A stretch of DNA of 64,000 nt, taken from contig NZ_BMVF01000003.1 of the NCBI RefSeq assembly GCF_014650575.1, positions 186,001 to 250,000 on the forward strand, read 5' to 3'. Origin of the DNA: Streptomyces naganishii JCM 4654 (lineage in GTDB: Bacteria; Actinomycetota; Actinomycetes; Streptomycetales; Streptomycetaceae). This document shows, in pieces, positions 27,201-35,473 of the stretch (positions within the stretch are counted from its first letter, which is position 1; each line of letters opens with the position of its first letter). Position numbers and translations under genes: made by a program. The notes under the pieces were generated by a model. It had not been told where the DNA came from, searched no databases, and saw nothing but the letters and a program-made list of their open reading frames with translations.

Positions 27201-30200
27201 GTGTCGGCGAAGCGGACGGGACGGCTGACGTTGGCGTACCAGTAGGCGGCGTCCAGCCGCTCCCCGGCGAGGGGTTCGGCGAGCACGGTCGAGTACAGCG
27301 GGGTGGCTGCCGGGGCGCCCGTGACGCCCGCGAAGCTCTCCAGCAGTTCGGCGCGCACCGGTTCCATCAGTGGGGTGTGGGAGGCGAACGGCGTCGACAG
27401 CCGGCGAACGGCGGCCCCGCGCTCCTCGAGCAGTCCGCGCAGTTCGGCCAGGGCCCCGGTGTCACCGGAGACGGCCGTCGAGGCCGCGCTGTTGACGGCG
27501 GCCACGAACAGCCGTCCCTCGTACGGCGCGAGCAGTCCCGCGACCTCGGCGGCCGGGAGTTCCACGGAGATCATGCCGCCGTGCCCGACCAGCGGGACCA
27601 CGCCCTGGGCGCGGCCGGTGACGACCGCCACGGCGTCTTCGAGGCCGAGGGCCCCGGCGCTGTAGGCGGCGGCGATCTCGCCGAGGCTGTGCCCCGCCAC
27701 GGCGTCCGGGGTGACGCCGAGCGCGCGCCAGGCGGCGGCCAGGGAGGCGTTGACGGCGAACAGGGCGGGTTGCAGGTACTCGGTGCGTTCCAGTGGGGAG
27801 AACTCCTCCGGTGCGCGCAGCACGTTGAGCACCGACCAGCCGGCGTGCCGGCGCACCGCCTCGTCGATCCGGTCCAGTTCCCGGCAGAAGGCCCGCGAGG
27901 CGGCTCCGGTTCCGGCGGCCAGCTCCATGCCCATGCCGGGCCACTGGCCCCCGTGTCCGGCGAAGAGGAAGGCCACCTTGCCGGACCGCTCCTCGCGGGG
28001 CGGCGTGAGAGGGGCGCGTCCGGCGCCGAACGCCCGTAGCGCGGAGGTGAGTTCGTCGCGGTCCTCGGCCACGACAGCCGTCCGCCACTCGAAGTGGGAG
28101 CGGTGCCGGGCCAGGGTGTGCGCGACGTCGGGCAGACTGGTGCCGTCGGTCAGGTGCCGTGCCAGCCGGGCCGCCTGCCCGCGCAGCGCGGCCTCGCTCC
28201 GCCCGGACAGCACGAACAGGCGCTTGCCGCCGGGCTGTTCGCCCGCGGCCCGGTCCGAGGCCCCCGCGTCCTCCGGCTGCCCGGGCTCCTCCGCCTGCCG
28301 GGGCGCCTCCTCGACGATGACGTGCGCGTTGGTCCCGCTGATGCCGAAGGCGCTGATCCCGGCGCGCCGGACCCGCTGTTCCGTCACCGGCCAGTCGACG
28401 GACTCGTGCAGCAGCCGCAGCCCGCTGCCCTCCCAGTCGACGTGCCTGCTGGGCGTGTCCGCGTGCAGCGTGGCCGGGAGTCTGCCGTGGCGCAGGGACT
28501 CGACGACCTTGATCAGCCCGGCCACGCCCGAAGCGGCCTGCGTGTGGCCGATGTTGGACTTCAGCGAACCGAGGTACAGCGGCCGTCCCGCGGGACGCGA
28601 CCCGCCGAACACCTGGGCGAGCGCGTTCGCCTCGATGGGGTCGCCGAGCGTGGTGCCGGTGCCGTGCGCCTCCACGTGGTCGATGTCCCCGGGTTCGAGG
28701 CCCGACAGCTCCAGCGCGCGCCGGACGACCTGTTCCTGGGCGGGCCCGTTGGGCGCGGACAGCCCCTGGCTGCGGCCGTCCTGGTTGACGGCCGTGCCGC
28801 GCAGCACCGCCAGCACCGGGTCGCCGTCGCGCCGGGCGTCGCTCAGCCTCTTCAGTACGACCATGCCGGCGCCCTCGGCCCACACGGCACCGTCGGCGTC
28901 GTCGGAGAACGACCGGCAGCGCCCGGTCGGCGACAGCCCTCGCAGCCTGCTGAACTCCACGAAGGTCTGCGGGGTCACCATCAGGGTCGCACCGCCCGCG
29001 AGCGCCAGCTCGCACTCGCCCGACCGCAGCGCCTGGGCGGCAAGGTGCACCGCCACCAGCGACGACGAGCAGGCGGTGTCCACCGTGAGCGCCGGCCCGT
29101 GCAGCCCGAGGGCGTAGGCGAGCCGGCCCGAGGCGACGCTGAGCGCGGAGCCGGTGCCGACGTACCCGTCGAGCTGGTCGAGCCGGGAGCCGGACAGGTA
29201 GTCGCTGCCGAACATGCCGACGTACACGCCGGTGGCGCTGCCCGCCAGCCGGGCGGGCACCATGCCGGCGCGTTCCAGCGCCTCCCACGCCGTCTCCAGG
29301 AGCAGCCGTTGCTGGGGGTCCATGGCGGCGGCCTCCTTCGGCGTGATGCCGAAGAACCCCGCGTCGAAGGACTCGATGTCGTCGAGGAAGCCGCCCTCGC
29401 GGACGTAGGACTTGCCGGGGGCGTCCGGGTCGGGGTCGTACAGCGCCTCGACGTCCCAGCGTCCCCCGGGGAACGGGCCGACCGCGTCACGGCCCTCCGC
29501 GACCAGCCGCCACAGGCCCTCCGGGTCGTGCACGCCGCCCGGCAGCCGGCACGCCGTGGCCACGACGGCCACCGGCTCGTCGGACGGGACCGCGGTGGCG
29601 GCCGCGGGGCTGCGGGCAACGCCCGTCGAAGCGGGCGCCCCCTGCCGACCGCCGGGGGCGAGGACCGTGCCGAGCAGGTGCCCGGCCAGACGGTGCGGTG
29701 TGGGGTGGTCGAACAGCAGGGTCGCGGGGAGGCGGGCGCCCAGACGGGCGCCGATGCGGTTGCGGAGCTCGACCGCCGTCACCGAGTCCATGCCGAGTTC
29801 GCGCAACGGCTGGTCGGGGCGCACGGACTCCGGCGAACGCAGGCCGAGGGCACGGGAGACCTCCTCGCGGACCAACGCGAGGACACGTTCGGCGCGTTGC
29901 GCCTCCGGCAGGAGGGCCAGGCGGTCGGCGAAGGCGACGCCACCGGTTCCCGCGCCCGTGCCGGTGGCGCGGGAACCGGGAAGCAGGGAACGCCACAGCG
30001 CGGTGGCGGCAGGCGGCGCGACGGCCATGGCTTCGCGCAGGCGCGGCAGGTCGAGGATCCAGGCGACCAGGTGCGGTGCGCCCCGGCGCAGGGCGAGTTC
30101 GACCAGGTCGCGACCCTGGGCCGGAGTGAGCGCGCGGTGGCCGAGGCGGGCCATGCGGTCCAGGTCGGCGTGGGCGCCGGCCAGCCCCTCGCCGGCCCAG

Positions 30201-33200
30201 GCACCGAAGGACACGGACACCGCGGGCAGTCCGGACGCCCGCCGGTGATGGGCCAGTTGGTCGAGGAAGACGTTGGCGGCGGCGTAGTTGGCCTGGCCCG
30301 CGTTGCCGGCCACTCCGGCGGCCGAGGAGACCAGCAGGAACATCTCGAGCGGCAGGCCGGCGGTCAGCCGGTGCAGATGGGCGGCGCCGTCCACCTTGGG
30401 GCGCAGCACGTTCGCCAGCCGCTCGGGCGTCAGCTCGGCGACGACCCCGTCCTCCAGGACGCCCGCGCAGTGCGCGACGCCCCGCAGCGGCAGTTCGTCA
30501 CCGACACCGGCGAGCAGTCCGGCCAGGGCCCGCGGGTCCGAGACGTCGCACGCGGCGACCTCGGCCCGCGCGCCCAGCGCGGAGAGTTCGGCGACCGCTT
30601 CGGCGGCGCGCGGATCGTCGGCGCCCTGGCGGCTCGTCAGCAGCAGTCGTGGCGTGCCGCGTTCGGCGAGCAGACGGGCGATGTGCATGCCCACCGCGCC
30701 CAGCCCGCCGGTGATCAGCACCGTGCCGTCGGTGGGGACGGCGGGAGGCTCGGCGGACCTCGGGGCTTCCGCCCGGGCGCGCGTGAGGCGCGGGGCGATC
30801 AGCGCTCCGCCCCTGACCGCCATCTCGGGCTCGTCAGGTCGGGCGAGCGCGGCGGCGAGGGCCTGTGCACGGCCCTCGGAGTCGTCGGAGTCGTGGGCGT
30901 CGTGGGAGTCGTCCAAGTCGAGCAGGACCGGAGCGAGTTCTGGATGTTCCGCACGGGCGCCGCGGACCAGCCCCCACAGCACCGACTGGGCCAGGGCGGG
31001 CACCGCGTCCCCGGCCCCCGCCGCCACCGCGCCGCGGGTCACCCACACCGTCCGTGCGGCCCTCTGCTCCTCCGCCGCGATCAGCGCCCGCAGCTGCGCG
31101 AGGGCGGTCGCCGCCAACTCGTGGGCAAGCGCCACCGGTTCGGCGCCGGAGTCCGGGCGCGGCCACAGGCGTACGACGACTTCGGCATCCCCCTCTTCCA
31201 CGTGCACGCCGGCCGCCCGCAAGTCCCGCTCCAGAGCCGCCAGGACCTCCCCGTCGGCCGGGTCGTCGGCCACGAGGCGCACGGTGCCGGTCCGTTCGCC
31301 CGGCTCCTCGTCCTGGAGAGCCGTCCAGGTCACCTCGTACAGATGCCGTGCGCTCTCGGACCCGGCGGCGAGATCCGCCGGGTCGGCCGCCCGCAGACGT
31401 ACGCCCTCCAGACGGCCGGCCGGGAAGCCGTCCGTGTCCCACAGCGTGACGTCCAGGCCGAGGTCGGGGCCGGTGCCGCCGACGCGCCGCACGCAGGCGG
31501 TGAGTTCGCCGGCCGACCCGGTCGGCGTCAGCGTGCAGCGGCCCACGGCGACCGGCAGCAGTACACCGCCGTCCAGGTCCGGGAAGGCGGCGGCCACGTG
31601 CAGCGCGGCGTCCAGCAGCGCGGGGTGGACCGGGTAGGTGTCGGCCGCGTCACGGGCCGCCTGCGGCAGCGCGAGGCGGGCCAGCAACTCGCCGTCGCCG
31701 GTGCGCACGGCCTCCCGTACGCCCTGGAAGGCGGCCCCGTAGCCGAGACCGAGCGCGTCCAGGCGCTCGTACGTGTCCGGGGACCAGACCGGCTCGGCGG
31801 GCGCGGCCGCCGCTGCGGAGCCGTTGGGCTCGGGCCAGGCGGGAGGCGGGCCGGACCGGGCGGCCGTGGTGGGGGCCGACGCGTCCGAAGAGGCACTGGC
31901 GTGCAGGGTCCAGCCCGCGTCCGCCCGGTCGCGCGGACGGCTGTGCACGGTGACCTCGGCGACCGGATTGGCGGTGTCGACCTCGACGGACACCTCGATG
32001 GTCCCGGACTCCGCGAGCACGAGCGGGCTGAGCAGCAGCAGGTCGGTGACGTCGGCCGGTTCGCCGGGCCGGGCGGCGGCGAGGGCGGCCCGGCACAGCT
32101 CCAGCACGGTGGTGCCGGAGACCACGATCCGGCCGAAGACGGTGTGGTCGGGCAGCCAGTCGGCGGTGGCCGCGGACCACTCGTTGCGGAAGGTCCACCG
32201 CGTCTCGTCCGCCGACCGCAACTGGACGCCGAGCAACGGGTGCGCGGCGCGGTCGAGGAGGCCGGGGGCGCCGGTGGCGGACTCGGGTTCCGTCCAGTGG
32301 GACCGCGTGTCCCAGGCGTAGGTCGGCAGCTCCACGGGCGCGGTGCCGGTGGCCGGGCGGGGCCAGTTGACGCGGTGGCCGCGGGCGTGGAGTTCGGCGG
32401 CGGCGCGGTCGAGGCAGGCGGGCCCGTCCTCGTCGCGGCGCAGCGACCCGACGGCGACCAGTTCGTGGCCCGACTCCTCGCCGATGGTGTGCACGGCGGT
32501 GAGCAGCGCGGGGTGGGGGCCGAGTTCGACGAAGCGTCGGTAGCCGTCGGCCGCCATACGCGCGACCGTGGGCGCGAAGCGGACGGGTTCGCGGAGGTTG
32601 GTGTACCAGTAGCCGGCGTCCAGTTCGTCCGTGACCGGCTCGGTGGTGACCGTGGAGTACCAGGCGACCGGCGCCGGGGAGGCGGTGACACCGTCGAGTT
32701 CCTCGAGGACGTTCTCGCGGACCGCTTCCACCTGGACGCTGTGGGAGGCGTAGTCGACGCCGAGGCGGCGGACGAAGACCTGTTCCCGTTCGAGTTCGTC
32801 GAGCAGGGCCTGGAGCGGCTCGGCTTCACCGGCGACGACGGTGGAGCGTCCGCTGTTCACGGCGGCGACGGACACCCGCCCCGCCGTACCGCCGAGGCGC
32901 GCCTCGACCTCGGGGTGCGGCAGGGCGACCACGGCCATGGCCCCGGTGCCGGACAGCACGGTCAGTGCCTGGCTGCGCAGGGCGACCACGGCCGCGGCGT
33001 CGTTGAGGCTGAGCGCGCCGGCGACGCAGGCGGCGGCGACCTCGCCCTGGCTGTGCCCGACGACGGCGTCCGGCCGGACGCCCCGGGCACGCCACACGGC
33101 GGCCAGCGACACCATCACCGCGAAGAGGACCGGCTGGACGACGTCCACCCGCTCCAGCGGGGGCGCGCCCGCGTCGCCGCGCAGGACGGCGGCCACCGAC

Positions 33201-35314
33201 CACTCGGTGAAGGGGCGCAACGCGGCGTCGCAGCGGTCGAGTTCGTCGGCGAACACCGGGTCGGAGGCGAGCAGGTCGCGTGCCATGCCCTCCCACTGGG
33301 CGCCCTGGCCGGGGAAGACGAACGCCGTCTTCCCGGGCGGGCAGACCCGGTGAGGGCCGATGACGAGGTCGCCGGCGGGGTCGGCGTCCGGCTCCGGCTC
33401 GGCCAGCGCGCGCAGCGCGGTCAGCAACTCGTCGCGGTGGGCGGCCCGTACGACGGCGCGGTGCTCGAAGTGGGTGCGGTGGTGCGCGAGGGTCGCGGCT
33501 ACGGCCGCAAGGGGCAGGTCCGGGTGCCCGGCGAGGTGTTCGCGAAGGCGCGCGGCCTGCTGCCCGAGGGCGGGGAGGGTACGGGCGGAGAGGGGGAAGA
33601 GGGCGGGGCGGGTGTCCGGGGCCTCGGCCCCGGCCTCCGGTTCCGCCTGTGTCCCCTTCCCCGAGGTGGGCCGTAGGAGTTCCTCGGGCGCCTCCTCGAG
33701 CACCACGTGCGCGTTGGTGCCGCTGATGCCGAACGCGCTGACCCCGGCCCGGCGCACCCGGCCCGCCTCGCGCGGCCAGGGCCGTGCCTTGTCGAGCAGG
33801 CGGAGTCCGCCGGCCGCCCAGTCGACGCGTTCGGTGGGGTGCTGGGCGTGCAGGGACGCCGGCACGCGTTCGTGCTGGAGGGCCAGTACGGTCTTGATGA
33901 CGCCGCCGATGCCCGCGGCGGCCTGCGTGTGGCCGATGTTGGACTTCAGTGAGCCCACGCCCAGCGGCCGGCCTGCCGGGCGGTCCGGGCCGAAGACGGC
34001 GGCCAGCGCCCGCCCCTCGATCGGGTCGCCGAGCAGGGTGCCGGTGCCGTGCGCCTCGACGTGGTCGAGGTCGCCGGGCTTCAGGCCCGCCGCGTGCAGG
34101 GCCGCGTGCAGCACGCGCTCCTGGGCGAGTCCGCTGGGAGCGCTCAGGCCCTGGCTGCGCCCGTCCTGGTTGACGGCCGAGCCCTTGATCACGGCGAGCA
34201 CCCGGTCGCCGTCCCGGCGGGCGTCGGAGAGCCGCTTGAGCAGCACCATGCCGCAGCCCTCCGACCAGACCACGCCGTCGGCGTCCGCCGAGAAGGGACG
34301 GCAGGTCCCGGTCGGGGAGAGCGCGCGCAGCCTGCTGAACTCGACGTGCCCGCGCGGGGTCACGAGCAGGGTCGCGCCGCCCGCGAGCGCCAGGTCGCAC
34401 TCGCCGTTCGCCAGCGCCCGCGCCGCCAGGTGGAGGGCGACGAGGGAGGAGGAGCAGGCGGTGTCGACGGTGACCGCGGGTCCGTGCAGGCCCAGCGTGT
34501 AGGCGATGCGTCCGGAGGCCACGCTGGGCGCGGTTCCGGTGCCCACGTGGCCGTCGAGCCGGCCGAGCGGGGCGGTGGCGAGATATCCGCTGTCGTACAG
34601 GCCGACGTAGACGCCCGTGGCGGTGCCGTGCAGGGTCTGCGGGACGACGCCCGCCCGCTCCAGCGTCTCCCAGGCGGTCTGCAGGAGCAGCCTCTGCTGG
34701 GGGTCCATGGCCGCGGCCTCGCGCGGGGAGATGCCGAAGAAGGGCGCGTCGAAGCGGTCGATGCCGTCGAGGAAGCCGCCGCGCAGGGTGTACGCCTTCC
34801 CGGTGGCCTCGGGATCGGGGTCGTACAGCCCCTGGGTGTCCCAGCGACCCGGCGGCACCTCGCGGACGGCGTCCTCCCCGGCGAGGAGCAGCCGCCACAG
34901 TTTCCCGGGGTCGTCGGCGCCGCCGGGGTAGCGGCAGGCCATGGAGACGACGGCGATCCCGTCGTCGGCGCGCGCGGGTCCGGCCACCGCCGATACGGCC
35001 GGCGGTACGGCGGCCGGATCGGCGGCACGCGTGGGGCGTTCGCCCAGGATCGCCGCGGCGAGTTCGTCGATCGTGGGGTGTTCGAAGACGAGGGACGGGT
35101 CCACGGGACGGCCCGTGCGCTCCCCGGCCCCGGCGGCCAGGGTGACCAACTGGCGTGATCCCAGACCGAATTCGGCCACCGGACGGTCCGGTTCCACGGC
35201 CAGCGGGTCGAGCCCGGCGGCCTCGGCGACGGCGGACGTGAGCCAGGCGCGCAGGCCCTCTCGGGTGGTGGGAGCCGTCTCGGCGGACTGCTTCGGGAAC
35301 TCGTTCGCAGGCAT
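21239..35314 (-). CDS. modular type I PKS with terminal condensation and FkbH-like domains
   Basis: 4691 aa. Approximate order: loading ACP 25-95 (Ser in FGLGSRQ); KS1 117-541 (Cys287 in DTACSSS); AT1 655-960 (GHSQGE and YASH, pointing to methylmalonyl-CoA); DH1 1020-1308 (HTVFGRIVVS, so the final P of HxxxGxxxxP is S); KR1 1530-1710 (LED, B-type; Tyr in QANYAAAN); ACP1 (GMDSV, about 1841); KS2 1915-2335; AT2 2447-2750 (GHSLGE, FASH: extender unclear); DH2 2808-3085 (HRVNGEVWLP intact); KR2 3323-3480 (LDD, B-type); ACP2 (GLDSL, about 3625); condensation domain 3698-4105 (HHAVSD); a 12-residue repeat linker; FkbH-like HAD domain 4172-4690 (VIAVDGDETLWGG). The acyl starter should come from the FAAL gene just upstream; C-FkbH pairs with the ACP of the next protein. 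ATG 35314 has only AGGA about 13 nt upstream; no better start was seen. Confidence 0.9.
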   Translation of the reverse strand: MPANEFPKQSAETAPTTREGLRAWLTSAVAEAAGLDPLAVEPDRPVAEFGLGSRQLVTLAAGAGERTGRPVDPSLVFEHPTIDELAAAILGERPTRAADPAAVPPAVSAVAGPARADDGIAVVSMACRYPGGADDPGKLWRLLLAGEDAVREVPPGRWDTQGLYDPDPEATGKAYTLRGGFLDGIDRFDAPFFGISPREAAAMDPQQRLLLQTAWETLERAGVVPQTLHGTATGVYVGLYDSGYLATAPLGRLDGHVGTGTAPSVASGRIAYTLGLHGPAVTVDTACSSSLVALHLAARALANGECDLALAGGATLLVTPRGHVEFSRLRALSPTGTCRPFSADADGVVWSEGCGMVLLKRLSDARRDGDRVLAVIKGSAVNQDGRSQGLSAPSGLAQERVLHAALHAAGLKPGDLDHVEAHGTGTLLGDPIEGRALAAVFGPDRPAGRPLGVGSLKSNIGHTQAAAGIGGVIKTVLALQHERVPASLHAQHPTERVDWAAGGLRLLDKARPWPREAGRVRRAGVSAFGISGTNAHVVLEEAPEELLRPTSGKGTQAEPEAGAEAPDTRPALFPLSARTLPALGQQAARLREHLAGHPDLPLAAVAATLAHHRTHFEHRAVVRAAHRDELLTALRALAEPEPDADPAGDLVIGPHRVCPPGKTAFVFPGQGAQWEGMARDLLASDPVFADELDRCDAALRPFTEWSVAAVLRGDAGAPPLERVDVVQPVLFAVMVSLAAVWRARGVRPDAVVGHSQGEVAAACVAGALSLNDAAAVVALRSQALTVLSGTGAMAVVALPHPEVEARLGGTAGRVSVAAVNSGRSTVVAGEAEPLQALLDELEREQVFVRRLGVDYASHSVQVEAVRENVLEELDGVTASPAPVAWYSTVTTEPVTDELDAGYWYTNLREPVRFAPTVARMAADGYRRFVELGPHPALLTAVHTIGEESGHELVAVGSLRRDEDGPACLDRAAAELHARGHRVNWPRPATGTAPVELPTYAWDTRSHWTEPESATGAPGLLDRAAHPLLGVQLRSADETRWTFRNEWSAATADWLPDHTVFGRIVVSGTTVLELCRAALAAARPGEPADVTDLLLLSPLVLAESGTIEVSVEVDTANPVAEVTVHSRPRDRADAGWTLHASASSDASAPTTAARSGPPPAWPEPNGSAAAAAPAEPVWSPDTYERLDALGLGYGAAFQGVREAVRTGDGELLARLALPQAARDAADTYPVHPALLDAALHVAAAFPDLDGGVLLPVAVGRCTLTPTGSAGELTACVRRVGGTGPDLGLDVTLWDTDGFPAGRLEGVRLRAADPADLAAGSESARHLYEVTWTALQDEEPGERTGTVRLVADDPADGEVLAALERDLRAAGVHVEEGDAEVVVRLWPRPDSGAEPVALAHELAATALAQLRALIAAEEQRAARTVWVTRGAVAAGAGDAVPALAQSVLWGLVRGARAEHPELAPVLLDLDDSHDAHDSDDSEGRAQALAAALARPDEPEMAVRGGALIAPRLTRARAEAPRSAEPPAVPTDGTVLITGGLGAVGMHIARLLAERGTPRLLLTSRQGADDPRAAEAVAELSALGARAEVAACDVSDPRALAGLLAGVGDELPLRGVAHCAGVLEDGVVAELTPERLANVLRPKVDGAAHLHRLTAGLPLEMFLLVSSAAGVAGNAGQANYAAANVFLDQLAHHRRASGLPAVSVSFGAWAGEGLAGAHADLDRMARLGHRALTPAQGRDLVELALRRGAPHLVAWILDLPRLREAMAVAPPAATALWRSLLPGSRATGTGAGTGGVAFADRLALLPEAQRAERVLALVREEVSRALGLRSPESVRPDQPLRELGMDSVTAVELRNRIGARLGARLPATLLFDHPTPHRLAGHLLGTVLAPGGRQGAPASTGVARSPAAATAVPSDEPVAVVATACRLPGGVHDPEGLWRLVAEGRDAVGPFPGGRWDVEALYDPDPDAPGKSYVREGGFLDDIESFDAGFFGITPKEAAAMDPQQRLLLETAWEALERAGMVPARLAGSATGVYVGMFGSDYLSGSRLDQLDGYVGTGSALSVASGRLAYALGLHGPALTVDTACSSSLVAVHLAAQALRSGECELALAGGATLMVTPQTFVEFSRLRGLSPTGRCRSFSDDADGAVWAEGAGMVVLKRLSDARRDGDPVLAVLRGTAVNQDGRSQGLSAPNGPAQEQVVRRALELSGLEPGDIDHVEAHGTGTTLGDPIEANALAQVFGGSRPAGRPLYLGSLKSNIGHTQAASGVAGLIKVVESLRHGRLPATLHADTPSRHVDWEGSGLRLLHESVDWPVTEQRVRRAGISAFGISGTNAHVIVEEAPRQAEEPGQPEDAGASDRAAGEQPGGKRLFVLSGRSEAALRGQAARLARHLTDGTSLPDVAHTLARHRSHFEWRTAVVAEDRDELTSALRAFGAGRAPLTPPREERSGKVAFLFAGHGGQWPGMGMELAAGTGAASRAFCRELDRIDEAVRRHAGWSVLNVLRAPEEFSPLERTEYLQPALFAVNASLAAAWRALGVTPDAVAGHSLGEIAAAYSAGALGLEDAVAVVTGRAQGVVPLVGHGGMISVELPAAEVAGLLAPYEGRLFVAAVNSAASTAVSGDTGALAELRGLLEERGAAVRRLSTPFASHTPLMEPVRAELLESFAGVTGAPAATPLYSTVLAEPLAGERLDAAYWYANVSRPVRFADTVRRMLADGCRYFVELSPHPSLLSSVEAVAAEAGVEAVGVGSLRRQQDTPDVLLHRLGELYSAGHEPDWAALFPRGRRTDLPTYAFARSRHWLAPAPAASAGTSPLLGTHIEAGDEPGRHIFQTEIDLRDARFAHLNDHRVNGEVWLPGAAFLELALEAASEVRSGGEVRLADVRFVQPLRLDPERPVRLQLVLRPDGNGSQAFTVASAPARERGARWQRHATGRVTTEDGGTGESGPSLAAVREHCAQPADVPAVYAALAALGIEYGPAYRGLAEGRRTGDAAVARIATTPAAGHLLHPAVLDAAFHTAALPEGAPQGRAFVPAGVGRLRFTGLRTTPAWAACRLREAHGDTATLDVSVWDEDGQLVLEVRELELAALSPLDGALFRTRWQPRPAAGEPPTTGGWLLLADGGGVADALAARLREASVPHVIARGGDDFAAEGPGRYVLDPADAGHLTRLLDEAFPDGPPERVVQLTALDAPAVTGPDAAGEAARLCCLSTLHLVRALTDRPRGRAPRLFVVARGSQAAGDSALVTHPEQALGWGFGLAVAQEHPELETTLVDLPPEGGLDELWTELRHADDERLVALRDTGRLVPRLARTRPDDTGADGGGAFAADGVHLVTGGLGGLGRVVAERLVRRGARHLALLGRGVPDAGTARWIEGLEERGVTVHLARADVADRAALAAALDGVRRAAGPITTVVHAAGVLDDATLAHLTPERVRRVLAPKVLGTALLTELVPEADRLILFASAAGLLGSAGQSPYCAANAFLDAWAHHLSRTGRSALSLDWGAWSGVGMVAGSGARAAETSRSGLVAFTPQEGGELFERVLTTSHRQLAPLALDREVLALVPDAVRNRPILADLAPVPTGPAPADGLVDKVFAAASEEERAAWLEAYVRARVGEVSGGTVDASATTALKELGLDSLMLVRLRNAFARELGAELPAADVFAASDIRGLARALGAVLPERPAAEAERASGPGQPADGPAEEVPATDLRPATRDVVRLLRSARPDMPAAAHAIGLAVRLTTPATREALTSALDRLAARHAALRTAVTPGGEGGGRQLRVDREPAAPLLRWTRAEGDTDPAERLRTLLEPPFDLAEAPLWRFELVDGGERGQILVYGAHHAVSDLQSLLLVAAELDAELSGTPLDASVTNRDIALLVEAQQGGEGPGPEWREAFHGSERLDLELTRPRPAERSYRAGSVTVTIPDGLTERVAAAASALAVTPAAFCLGTLTVLLARKRRRERFVLAVPVDTRVHADAYDAVGFFGVPVPFPAEARAAEPVAEVLRRTDGRMRRILARGAMFSDVLATLARQGLHRPGAPLVEVYFNYVRSSRRLTGLEVLPAGTGYSDLDLMITMTPDVGRVRIDHNLDILDASAAGGLGEEFLRLLDETAQDDATVLVGPEPAREPTAPLAPEPAPDSTVPAVPETAPDSTALAVPEPTPDSTALAEPELAAPRRRSLALAATFALGSLPPMCEAAVAEGDGEPEWTVAEAPYHHVLASLKDPAGVFADPATTVGAVLLRAADLERFGPVDDALLAELRTSYPVALKALAERTRKPLIVGFLPAARLSERLQEWERGVVAELAEAPGVAVLGPGDWDRHHDGGERFDERTERLAHLPFTPPFQAAVALRLADTVRAVLRPAPKVIAVDGDETLWGGVAGETGPESVDLTGPRALLARRLLQWRAAGAVLVLVSNNDEATVRAVLDRPDSPLKAGHFSVLSAAWGPKPDRLAEAARTLNLGLDSFLYLDDNPAEIARMRSALPRVLSVTCPPAEQLHEFLDRLWPMVPAAATAEDALRARFYEQERERDAAREQAGFEEFLAGLGLEVDVRPLGEGDVQRAEQLVRRTNQFTLRARSSDGGDVTRWRERGEVWTASARDRFGDYGQIGLIAVRAEAGRLDVLAWLMSCRALGRGVEERLLAWLAGRAGELGCTEVRLTALRTERNTPARRLVAALGGGDPDDERLEAVVTPDRLRGFRSWHQR
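22844..22987 (-). repeat. four 36-bp tandem repeats (12-residue linker) in the PKS gene
   Basis: Four head-to-tail 36-bp units encode EPAREPTAPLAP, EPAPDSTVPAVP, ETAPDSTALAVP and EPTPDSTALAEP, between the condensation and FkbH domains. The units keep frame, so array-length changes would only alter linker length. Rich in Pro, Ala and acidic residues, as in interdomain tethers. Confidence 0.9.
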
Positions 35315-35473
35315 CAGGGAAGGGTGTCCTCGGGAACGGGGGTGTCTGGGCGTGCGGGCGTTCGGGCGGAGGCCGCGGGTGAGGAGCTTGGAACGGGCGG
35401 GAACGGGACGGGACCCACGGCGGGTCCGGCCTCGCGCCGGGGCCGGGCCGGACCGCACCGCCCCGGCCCGGCG

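Noticed and set aside
28094..33676. Very long open frame on the plus strand opposite the PKS gene (and others at 23831-28039 and 21248-23812)
   Set aside because: These are antisense shadows of a high-GC gene: composition is Gly/Arg/Ala/Gln-rich with no domain, while the minus strand carries intact KS, AT, DH, KR motifs.
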